A stretch of DNA of 11,493 nt, taken from contig CAJZDJ010000067.1 in NCBI GenBank assembly GCA_915063485.1, positions 1 to 11,493 on the forward strand, in the 5' to 3' direction. Source of the stretch: an uncultured Actinomyces sp. Lineage in GTDB: Bacteria > Actinomycetota > Actinomycetes > Actinomycetales > Actinomycetaceae. Below the pieces are notes generated by a model. It was not told the origin of the DNA, did not search any database, and worked only from the letters and a program-made list of their open reading frames with translations. Numbering within the stretch: position 1 is the stretch's first letter; every line of letters begins with the position of its first letter. Shown here one piece after another: positions 6,177-11,493 of this stretch. The position numbers were made by a program, and so were the translations under genes.

Positions 6177-7592
6177 TTACTTCTCGTTTCCACTTGCCGG
6201 CTTGCTGGGGGCCAGGGCATGGTTATTGGGGGCGACGGCGTCGCAGTTGTCTGTCTTGGCAGGAGCGCCGGGAGTAGTGCAGGAAGGGTCGCTGGGAGTG
6301 CTAGGGGCGACGTCGGTTGGGGCGCCGGGGCCTAGCTGCCAAGTGGGGGTCAGGCTGAGTAAACGCAAAGGCTGGCCCACTTCCACTGCCTCAACTTTGC
6401 CAGGCACCACCGCTAAAGCTTGCGCTAAATGCAGTGAACCAATCAGATGCGAGCCAGAACCTAGCCGGTGTGAAGGCGAGGCCACCGCCTGACCCTGCTC
6501 ATTCCAGTGCAAATGCACCGGCACATGCTGGCGCCTACCGGCAGGGCTGCGCCAAGAGGCTCCGGCTACGCCCTGTCCCCAAGCCAGCACCTGGGTGCGC
6601 CCATCTAAAGCAGCCAGTACCGGCACCACAATCAGAGTGAAACACACCAGCACACTTACCGGATTACCCGGCAGGCACACTAGCGGCACCTGTCGCTGCC
6701 CATCAGCAATAGTGCCGTGACCTTGGGGTTTACCCGGTTGCAGGGCCAGTTTGTCAAAACCTAAATTGACGCCGTCTACTGACTGATCAGCTAGGGCCTT
6801 AAGCGGGTCGAAAGCTCCGGCGCTGACCCCGCCACTGGTCACCACTAGATCAGCCTGGCTGGCAGCTTCACGTAGGGCGCGCACCAGGTTCTCAGGATTG
6901 TCATCCACACGCATGGTGCAAACGCATTGGGCGCCCCAGCGTTCACACAGGGCAGCTAGCATCAGGCCGTTAGAGTCAGGGATCATGCCGGGCTCTAGGG
7001 GGCGTCCGGGTTCGGTCAGTTCAGAGCCGGTGCTGATAACTGCTACGCGTGGTTTGGGGCGTACCGCTAGGGTGGCGTGCCCAGTGGCGACGGCGGCCGC
7101 CAGTTGAGGTGCTTCCAGGCGGGTTCCAGCCGGCAAAACTGGCTCACCCAGGCCGGTGTCTTCACCAGCGCGGCGGATATGACGCCCCAGCGTTGGGGCC
7201 TGATAAATCTTTACCTGCTCAGGTAGGGGAGCGGCGCCAGCGGCCTGGTCGGTTAGCTCCACCTGCACCACTGCGTCGGCGCCGGGTGGGATGGCTGCCC
7301 CGGTCATGATGCGCATGGCGGTGCCTTCAGGTAGTGGAGCTGGGTTAGCGCCCGCTGCCACATCCCCGCTTACTGGCAGGCAAACCGGGCTTTGCTTACT
7401 TGCCTGAGCTACTTCACTGGCCCGCACGGCGTAACCATCCATAGCTGAATTAGTCCACGGCGGCACCGGCGCTAAGGCAGTAATTGACTTGGCCAGTACC
7501 TTACCGGTGCAGGCGGCAATAGGTTGCTCGCTTATAGGCAGGGCGCCAATGCCCGCCGTGAGGGTAGCAATGTAGTCGTCAACGTCGCGCAT
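6177..7592 (-). CDS. moeA: Molybdopterin molybdenumtransferase MoeA
   Basis: Inserts molybdate into adenylylated MPT, releasing AMP and giving Mo-MPT. Numbered from the ATG at 7592 (471 residues), it shows NSAMDGYAV (48-56), TAMRIMTGAAIPPGADAVVQ (91-110), VAVISTGSEL (183-192), SNGLMLAAL (207-215), TSGGVSAGAFD (252-262), PGKPQG (286-291) and LPGNPVSVLV (307-316), then a C-terminal beta domain. An upstream TTG (7631) would add 13 residues overlapping moeB, but I prefer the ATG because it sits five bases after the moeB TAA and the family starts close to this point. Neither start has a strong ribosome site, suggesting coupling to moeB. From about residue 417 to the end there is an unusual Pro/Ala/Ser/Thr-rich tail of about 55 residues with no resemblance to the MoeA fold. 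It ends two bases before moaC. Confidence 0.94.
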   Translation of the reverse strand: MRDVDDYIATLTAGIGALPISEQPIAACTGKVLAKSITALAPVPPWTNSAMDGYAVRASEVAQASKQSPVCLPVSGDVAAGANPAPLPEGTAMRIMTGAAIPPGADAVVQVELTDQAAGAAPLPEQVKIYQAPTLGRHIRRAGEDTGLGEPVLPAGTRLEAPQLAAAVATGHATLAVRPKPRVAVISTGSELTEPGRPLEPGMIPDSNGLMLAALCERWGAQCVCTMRVDDNPENLVRALREAASQADLVVTSGGVSAGAFDPLKALADQSVDGVNLGFDKLALQPGKPQGHGTIADGQRQVPLVCLPGNPVSVLVCFTLIVVPVLAALDGRTQVLAWGQGVAGASWRSPAGRRQHVPVHLHWNEQGQAVASPSHRLGSGSHLIGSLHLAQALAVVPGKVEAVEVGQPLRLLSLTPTWQLGPGAPTDVAPSTPSDPSCTTPGAPAKTDNCDAVAPNNHALAPSKPASGNEK

Positions 7593-7597
7593 AGTCT

Positions 7598-8347
7598 TTA
7601 GGGTAGCGGCTGCCAGTCGATAGTGTCCCAACGCGCGGCGGCGGCGTCGGCTATAAGTAGGCGCCCAAACAGGCCCGTGCCGGTGTGGGTTAGGAATTTA
7701 ATGGCCTCATTAGCCATTACTGAGCCGCACTGGCCTACCACCGCGCCTAGCACCCCGCTAACATCTGCCGGATCTACCAGGCCAACCTGTGGGGGAGCGG
7801 GGTAGAGGTCGCGCAGTTGGCTAGGCGCATAGCCGGCGCGAGTGGGCCGTGACCAGAACCCGGCCACCTGAAACACCTGGGCCACCACTGTGCCCCAAAT
7901 CAGAGGCACCCCAGCGCGGGCGGCGGCGTCGGCCAAAGCATATTTGGAACTAAACGAGTCAGTGCAGTCCAGCACCAGGTCGTAGCTGGCCAGTAGGGCG
8001 TCGTCGCGCTCATCTACAGCCAGGCGCCGATGGTAAGGCTCTAGCTTCACTTCACTAGCTAGGCGGGTGAGGTAGTCAATGGCTGAATCAACCTTGTGGC
8101 GGCCAATATCGCTGGGGGTGTGGATCACCTGGCGATTTAGATTAGTGGGCTCTACCAGGTCGTCGTCGGCAAAACCGAGTGTGCCCACAGCGCCGCTAGC
8201 TAGGTAAGTCAGCACCGGCGAGCCCAGCCCGCCACAACCAACTACCAGCACCCGCGACTTTTGCAGCAGATCAACTCCCGCATCTGTCAGCACGCTAGCG
8301 GTGCGTTGGTGACGAGTGGCACGATAGCGAGAATCCAAAATTTCCAC
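7598..8347 (-). CDS. moeB: MoaD-adenylating enzyme MoeB (ThiF/E1-like family)
   Basis: Predicted to adenylylate the C-terminal glycine of MoaD so that it can accept sulfur for MPT synthesis. The 249 residues contain the E1-like Rossmann motif GCGGLG (37-42), DDDLVEPTNLNRQ (61-73), HKVDSA (84-89), and LDCTDSFSSKYAL (126-138) with D130 matching E. coli MoeB D130. An Arg-rich RYRATRHQR segment near the N-terminus matches the family's RYxRQ. The LYPAPP segment (181-186) resembles mycobacterial MoeZ rather than E. coli MoeB. No C-terminal rhodanese domain is present, the CxxC zinc motifs are absent, and the cysteine near 194 is replaced (see findings). The start is GTG at 8347 without a clear ribosome site. 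The gene leads the moeB-moeA-moaC-mobA run and diverges from moaE. ThiF or another E1-like role cannot be excluded, but context favours MoeB. Confidence 0.88.
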   Translation of the reverse strand: MEILDSRYRATRHQRTASVLTDAGVDLLQKSRVLVVGCGGLGSPVLTYLASGAVGTLGFADDDLVEPTNLNRQVIHTPSDIGRHKVDSAIDYLTRLASEVKLEPYHRRLAVDERDDALLASYDLVLDCTDSFSSKYALADAAARAGVPLIWGTVVAQVFQVAGFWSRPTRAGYAPSQLRDLYPAPPQVGLVDPADVSGVLGAVVGQCGSVMANEAIKFLTHTGTGLFGRLLIADAAAARWDTIDWQPLP

Positions 8348-8403
8348 CTAAATGAAACGTTAATATTAGTGTTAAATCTTTATTGCTGTAGAAGGGAAAG
8401 CCA
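8348..8403. promoter_or_regulatory. AT-rich divergent promoter region of moeB and moaE
   Basis: This 56-bp spacer is far more AT-rich than its flanks and centres on the perfect palindrome TAATATTA (8361-8368), which reads TAATAT as a -10-like hexamer on both strands. It lies inside an imperfect 18-bp dyad (8356-8373, outer arms AAC/GTT). On the minus strand the putative -10 would place the moeB transcript start only a few bases before its GTG. On the plus strand it leaves a leader of about 30 bases carrying AGAAGG (8390-8395), the moaE ribosome site. No good -35 boxes are seen. Confidence 0.5.
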
Positions 8404-8826
8404 ATGGCTAAGGTGATTGCGGCCCAAGTGACCCAAAGCGCTGTTGATGTAAACGCACTGGCCCAAGCGGTTGGGGATGCGGGGGCCGGGGCTACCGTCA
8501 CCTTTGCCGGGGTGGTGCGCAATCACGACGGCGGACGCGCAGTTGATCGGCTCGAATACAGCGCTCACCCCATCGCCACCCAGGTGGTTGAGGAAATTGC
8601 TGCCGAGATTAGTGCGCGCCCCGGGCTGCGAGCGCTAGCCATTGTGCACCGGGTAGGTAACCTGGCTATCGGTGACGTGGCGCTAGGTGTGGCCGTAAGC
8701 GCTGATCACCGCCGTGAAGCTTTTGAAGCCTGCGCTGACGCTGTGGACCTGGTCAAAGCCAAACTGCCGGTGTGGAAGTTACAGGTCTACAGTGACGGCA
8801 GTCAGGAGTGGAGCAACTGCCCCTAA
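8404..8826 (+). CDS. moaE: Molybdopterin synthase catalytic subunit MoaE
   Basis: Large subunit of MPT synthase; with MoaD thiocarboxylate it inserts two sulfurs into cyclic pyranopterin monophosphate. The 140 residues match the family's usual length of about 140-150. Visible motifs are TFAGVVRNHDGG (33-44), LEYSAHPIA (50-58), AIVHRVGNLAIGD (79-91), SADHRREAFEA (99-109) and VKAKLPVWK (117-125), in which K118 and K125 correspond in spacing to E. coli MoaE K119 and K126. ATG at 8404 has AGAAGG eight bases upstream. Unlike the usual arrangement, moaE is not beside moaD on the same strand; the two converge across a repeat-bearing spacer. Confidence 0.94.
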   Translation: MAKVIAAQVTQSAVDVNALAQAVGDAGAGATVTFAGVVRNHDGGRAVDRLEYSAHPIATQVVEEIAAEISARPGLRALAIVHRVGNLAIGDVALGVAVSADHRREAFEACADAVDLVKAKLPVWKLQVYSDGSQEWSNCP

Positions 8827-8957
8827 GCGCCCGCGAACGGTCTGCAGCTGCCCGGCGGCGTGGCTGCCCGGTGACCGGCGCAGCCCTGAGACCTGCTATT
8901 TAGCGCAGCTGCCCGGTGACCGGCTGCCCGGTGACCGGCGCGTCCCTGGGGCGCTTA
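8824..8957. repeat. Inverted repeat pair bounding the moaE-moaD spacer
   Basis: TAAGCGCCC (8824-8832), which starts with the moaE stop codon, is matched exactly by its reverse complement GGGCGCTTA at 8949-8957. The arms are 9 bp and enclose 116 bp holding the direct repeats. With such a distance this is not a simple terminator stem. It could be the ends of a small inserted element or a long-range structure, or coincidence in GC-rich sequence. Confidence 0.4.
8847..8939. repeat. Direct repeats of a 15-17 bp GC-rich unit between moaE and moaD
   Basis: GCTGCCCGGTGACCGGC occurs exactly three times, at 8863-8879, 8908-8924 and 8923-8939; the last two are in tandem with a 15-bp period. A partial copy, GCTGCCCGG, is at 8847-8855. 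Each full unit contains CCGGTGACCGG, a dyad with a single central base. The first and last copies extend into similar flanks (GCGCAGCCCTGAG and GCGCGTCCCTGGG). No open frame of interest runs through the array. The 162-bp stretch 8827-8988 has no other recognisable content and no classical intrinsic terminator. Confidence 0.8.
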
Positions 8958-8988
8958 AGCTCACCCGGCGCTCAGCCCACCTGGCGGC

Positions 8989-9237
8989 TCAGCCTCCGGC
9001 AAAGGGCGGTAGTACATCCAAAGTGATGCCCTCATCTAGAACTCTGCTGCGATCGGTGGCGGGGCGCGAGTTAATCAGGTAGCTACTGGCCTCCAGCACT
9101 CGGGCTAGTTCATCGCTGCGCTGTGAAAGCTGCGCCAGTAGCTGCTCTAGCGTAGTGCCGGGGCTAATTTCGATAGATTCGCTGGTGGTGGCCGCAGCTT
9201 GGGCGGCGCCAGCGAAGTAACGCACAGTTATTTGCAT
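8989..9237 (-). CDS. moaD: Molybdopterin synthase small subunit MoaD
   Basis: Ubiquitin-like sulfur carrier: its C-terminal Gly-Gly is adenylylated by MoeB, thiocarboxylated, and inserted into the MoaE active site. The 82 residues start MQITVRYFAGAAQAAA, the usual first strand and helix of MoaD, include YLINSRPA (53-60), and end in LPPFAGG with the essential terminal GG at 81-82. Length is typical (about 80-85). ATG at 9237 has AAGGAA about five bases upstream. It follows moaA by 34 bp on the same strand and is probably in its operon. ThiS is an alternative ubiquitin-fold carrier, but the PPFAGG ending and the neighbours point to MoaD. Confidence 0.92.
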   Translation of the reverse strand: MQITVRYFAGAAQAAATTSESIEISPGTTLEQLLAQLSQRSDELARVLEASSYLINSRPATDRSRVLDEGITLDVLPPFAGG

Positions 9238-9271
9238 GGTTTCCTTGTAAATATTTTTAGCCGTAGCGGAT

Positions 9272-10357
9272 TTAGCCGCCGATAGTGGACATTGAGCGGC
9301 GCGTTAGATTTAGCGGCTGCGCATTAGGGCCGGCGTCGCGCCCATGGGCTAAGGGCTTAAACCAGGTGGCTTGCTGCCAGGCGCTAGCAATTTCTTCATC
9401 GCTAGCCCCGCCGCGTAGCAAAGCCCGCAGATCTGTCTCTGCCTGCGCAAATAGGCAGGTCATTAGCTGGCCGTCAGCGGTTAGGCGGGTGCGGTCGCAG
9501 TCATCGCAAAATGGCCTGGTGATTGAGGCAATAATGCCCACTGTGCCGCCGGGGCGTGTGGCGGTGGAGGCCACCTGCCATAGCTGGGCTGGGCGTCGGT
9601 CAGGGCGGCCTAGTTCGGTTAGTTCAAAGCCGTTAGCGGCAAAAATATCCAAAATCCTTTGGGCGCTAACGATTGCCTGGCGGCTCCAAGCCTGCGCGCC
9701 TAGCGGCATGTGCTCAATAAAACGCAGCTGCCAGCCTTCACGCAGACTCTTATCCAGCAGACTGGGTGCCACCTGTTCGATTGTGTCCGCCATGGCCACG
9801 GCGTTGACCTTAATTGGGTGTAGTCCCACCGCCGCAGCCGCCTGGATACCACGCAGGGCATCAGCAAAGCGGTCACGGCGAGTAATAGTGGCATAGACAC
9901 TGGCGTCAATAGAATCCAGCGAAACATTAACCCGGTCTAGGCCGGCGCTGCGCAGCTGGGCTGCGCGCCGATCCAGGCCCAAGCCATTAGTGGTAAGGGC
10001 CAGGTCGGGCTTAACGCCAGCGTGAGTGCGTAGTTGGGCTAGGGCCGCCACCAGCTGCTCTAAATCACGCCGCAGTAGCGGCTCACCGCCGGTAATGCGG
10101 ATGCGTTCAATGCCTAAGCGCTGCACCCCAATGCGCGCTAAGCGCACCAGCTCCTCAAGGCTTAGTAGCTGCTCATTTTTTAGCCACTCAAGGCCCTGTG
10201 CAGGCATGCAATAGGTGCAGCGCAGATTGCATTTATCGGTAATAGATAAACGCAGATCTCTAGCTCGGCGGCCATAGCGGTCAACCAGCTGCCCACCCGT
10301 CTCAGCGCCAGGGGCGCGTAGGGCGGGTGGGGCAGTGGCTAAGCTGGGAGCGCTCAC
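9272..10357 (-). CDS. moaA: GTP 3',8-cyclase MoaA (radical SAM)
   Basis: Radical SAM enzyme that converts GTP to 3',8-cyclo-7,8-dihydroGTP, the first Moco step; cytoplasmic and oxygen-sensitive. The N-terminal cluster motif is CNLRCTYC (C43, C47, C50), preceded by YGRRARDLRLSITDK. RITGGEPLLR is present, as are LTTNG and RVNVSLDS. The C-terminal cluster is CDDC...C with C284, C287 and C301. The protein ends in Gly-Gly, the conserved MoaA tail. The 361 residues include about 24 extra N-terminal Ala/Pro-rich residues. The GTG at 10357 is the most upstream start, because an in-frame TAA lies just before it; its ribosome site is poor, so the true start could be slightly inside. It lies 67 bp after the DUF2249 gene and 34 bp before moaD, suggesting one operon. 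Confidence 0.96.
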   Translation of the reverse strand: MSAPSLATAPPALRAPGAETGGQLVDRYGRRARDLRLSITDKCNLRCTYCMPAQGLEWLKNEQLLSLEELVRLARIGVQRLGIERIRITGGEPLLRRDLEQLVAALAQLRTHAGVKPDLALTTNGLGLDRRAAQLRSAGLDRVNVSLDSIDASVYATITRRDRFADALRGIQAAAAVGLHPIKVNAVAMADTIEQVAPSLLDKSLREGWQLRFIEHMPLGAQAWSRQAIVSAQRILDIFAANGFELTELGRPDRRPAQLWQVASTATRPGGTVGIIASITRPFCDDCDRTRLTADGQLMTCLFAQAETDLRALLRGGASDEEIASAWQQATWFKPLAHGRDAGPNAQPLNLTRRSMSTIGG

Positions 10358-10424
10358 AGTGGTTTATGACCTTTAGTCGGTGCGGTGAATTAGCGCGGCG
10401 AATGAGTTAGGCAGTGCGCAGTCT

Positions 10425-10736
10425 TTAGGCAGTACGGCGGATGGCTACGATAGCGCCGTCGTCGCCCTCATAAACCAGCTCATAGCTGAAGTCGCCAGGA
10501 ATCTGGGAGTCAATCTGCATCAACAGCGGGCGCGGTACGTGCGGGGCAAACAGCTCCATGCCCTCACCCGGAGCCAGGGAGGCTACCGCGCCCAAAATGG
10601 CGGCGTGGCGTAGCTTGGGCGGGAAGGGGCGGGCGTCTAGGCGCGGCAGTTCATCTTGCACGGAGCTGCAGCCGCAGCCGCAACCGTCGTGGCCCTGGCT
10701 GGAAACGTCGGTAACAGGGATCTGGTTCTGGCTCAT
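10425..10736 (-). CDS. DUF2249 domain protein with N-terminal Cys cluster
   Basis: A small soluble protein of 103 residues. The DUF2249 fold covers about 32-101: LDARPFPPKLRHAAILGAV (33-51), LAPGEGMEL (54-62), APHVPRPLLMQID (64-76) and a final strand pair YELVYEGDDGAIVAIRR. Conserved-looking residues are R36, R43-H44, H66 and the PRP at 68-70. Ahead of the domain is HDGCGCGC, with cysteines at 19, 21 and 23 and H16, a plausible metal site. The biochemical function of DUF2249 is not established; such proteins are often found beside nitrate, nitrite or NO metabolism genes, which fits here. ATG at 10736 has AAGGAAG at normal spacing. It is the first gene of a run with moaA and moaD and diverges from the membrane protein gene. 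Confidence 0.82.
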   Translation of the reverse strand: MSQNQIPVTDVSSQGHDGCGCGCSSVQDELPRLDARPFPPKLRHAAILGAVASLAPGEGMELFAPHVPRPLLMQIDSQIPGDFSYELVYEGDDGAIVAIRRTA

Positions 10737-10846
10737 TGGCTTCCTTAAAGTTTTGAGTTGTTGTGATTGGGGCGGGCAATGGGACGAAAGTATCTGTAAC
10801 TAGCATAGATTGCCAGCCCACTAGAAATATTATTACGGTTTTAACT
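10737..10846. promoter_or_regulatory. Divergent intergenic region, DUF2249 gene and membrane protein gene
   Basis: These 110 bp should hold the promoters of the DUF2249-moaA-moaD run (minus) and of the membrane protein gene (plus). Near the right end, an AT-rich stretch contains TATTAT (10829-10834), a possible plus-strand -10 only 12 bases before the ATG, which would make a nearly leaderless transcript. The DUF2249 ribosome site (AAGGAAG) is at the left end. I see no full FNR-like palindrome. Confidence 0.4.
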
Positions 10847-11493
10847 ATGAAAAATAAGTCGGCTGCCTCCAAGGCCGCCAACAGCGAAAAACGTGCTGCC
10901 CTGGCGCCGCGCTACCTGGCTTTATTGTTAGGTGGCGTTTGCGTAATGGCTGGGCTCGACGCCGCCCTGCTGCGGCTAAGCCTGCCCGCTCCTGTAACCG
11001 GGGCGCACCTGGCCGCGCTGCATGGGCCGCTGATGCTGGCAGGCTTCTTGGGCACAGTTATCAGCCTAGAGCGGGCCGTGGCCGCGCGTAGGCGCTGGGC
11101 TTGGGTGGCCCCCTACGCACACGCGGCCGGCATGTTAGCGCTGCTGGCCGGGGCCCCAAGCGCGGTAGGTAAAGGGCTGTTGCTGGTGGGAGCGCTTGGC
11201 CTAGATGCCGTCTACCTATATATTTTGCGCACCCGCGCCGGGGCCGTAGCCACCCAAATTGAAGCCCTAGGGGCGCTTAGTCTCACGCTGGGTACCTGGC
11301 TGTGGCTAATGGATAAACCTCTTGAAACCGTGGCCACGCTCTGGGTGGAATTTCTGATTTTCACCATTATCGGCGAGCGCCTAGAACTAGCCCGCGTAGC
11401 TTTTATCGGCAAAGTTGAGGGGCGGGTTTTGGGCCTGTGCCTAGCGGTGCTCTCATTTAGCGCCCTGTCCCTGGTGTGGGTGCCAGCCCAAAT
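10847..11493 (+). CDS. Multi-span membrane protein, tentatively NnrS-like (partial, first 215 codons)
   Basis: ATG at 10847 opens a frame that stays open to the right edge. After a basic, Ala/Lys-rich N-terminus (1-21) there are about seven hydrophobic spans (about 22-45, 57-78, 85-103, 107-127, 138-156, 163-179, 192-212). The most distinctive segments are HGPLMLAGFLGTVISLERAVA (59-79, split here as HGPLMLAGFLGT and LERAVA) and IIGERLELAR (174-183), both with charged residues at membrane borders and a histidine (H59) at the start of a span. A similar His-Gly plus GF-GT pattern occurs in haem/copper-binding NnrS-type proteins, so I suggest that family tentatively; it could be an unrelated actinobacterial membrane family. 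No ribosome site precedes the ATG, consistent with leaderless translation. Divergence from a DUF2249 gene suggests a shared nitrite/NO-related role (inference). Confidence 0.75.
   Translation, partial: MKNKSAASKAANSEKRAALAPRYLALLLGGVCVMAGLDAALLRLSLPAPVTGAHLAALHGPLMLAGFLGTVISLERAVAARRRWAWVAPYAHAAGMLALLAGAPSAVGKGLLLVGALGLDAVYLYILRTRAGAVATQIEALGALSLTLGTWLWLMDKPLETVATLWVEFLIFTIIGERLELARVAFIGKVEGRVLGLCLAVLSFSALSLVWVPAQ

Noticed and set aside
6172..6179. A moeA-moaC in-frame split fusion like the one suspected for moaC-mobA
   Set aside because: The moeA stop and moaC ATG are in different frames (stop, two bases, ATG), so a single nonsense change cannot explain the boundary.
5762..6277. 171-codon plus-strand open frame across moaC and the moeA end
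   Set aside because: It is antisense to moaC, whose catalytic residues are all identifiable, and its translation is Ala/Ser/Thr-rich with no family resemblance.
7593..7631. TTG start for moeA giving 13 extra residues overlapping moeB
   Set aside because: No ribosome site; the extra residues do not look like the MoeA N-terminus, and the ATG five bases after the moeB stop fits a coupled start better.
8847..8939. CRISPR array
   Set aside because: The repeat copies are short, partly in tandem without unique spacers, and no cas genes are nearby.
8714..9082. 122-codon plus-strand frame through the moaE end, the repeat island and the moaD end
   Set aside because: It overlaps two well-supported genes and its translation across the repeats (reiterated PGDR-type residues) simply reflects the DNA repeat.
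9285..9896. 203-codon plus-strand open frame opposite moaA
   Set aside because: It lies wholly antisense to the clearly identified moaA, has no recognisable domain or ribosome site, and is what GC-biased third positions create on the opposite strand.

Overview
The window carries part of a respiratory nitrate reductase locus joined to an almost complete set of molybdenum cofactor (Moco) biosynthesis genes. GC content is moderately high. GTG and TTG starts, short or Shine-Dalgarno-poor leaders, and proteins resembling MoeZ-type and MogA-type families all suggest a facultatively anaerobic actinobacterium. Actinomycetaceae is my best guess, by inference only; no 16S or other marker is present.

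Layout from left to right. Positions 1-2729 (minus) hold the first 909 codons of narG, the catalytic nitrate reductase subunit, cut by the left edge. Positions 2811-4130 (minus) hold narK, a nitrate/nitrite transporter, which precedes narG in the same transcription direction. A 224-bp divergent region (4131-4354) separates narK from a mogA-like gene (4355-4882, plus). Converging on mogA is a tightly packed minus-strand run read moeB > moeA > moaC > mobA (8347 down to 4906) with gaps of only a few bases. moaE (8404-8826, plus) diverges from moeB across a 56-bp AT-rich spacer. It converges, over a GC-rich repeat island (8824-8957), on a second minus-strand run read DUF2249 gene > moaA > moaD (10736 down to 8989). 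The DUF2249 gene diverges from a multi-span membrane protein gene (10847 onward, plus) cut by the right edge.

How the genes work together (known family roles). MoaA and MoaC make cyclic pyranopterin monophosphate from GTP. MoaD and MoaE form molybdopterin (MPT) synthase, and MoeB activates the MoaD C-terminus. MogA adenylylates MPT, MoeA inserts molybdate, and MobA adds GMP to give the bis-MGD cofactor that NarG needs. NarK brings in nitrate and exports nitrite. The DUF2249 protein and the membrane protein are the least understood members; families like these are often found beside nitrate, nitrite or NO metabolism genes.

The observations most worth following are: moaC and mobA lie in one reading frame, separated only by a single amber codon inside a long low-complexity linker; a GC-rich direct-repeat island bounded by inverted repeats lies between moaE and moaD; MoeB lacks the usual cysteines; a palindromic TAATATTA lies between divergent moeB and moaE; and a near-palindromic GACGSCGTC core recurs. 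I did not find a clearly new multi-gene system. No RNA genes, CRISPR array, insertion sequence or phage genes were seen.
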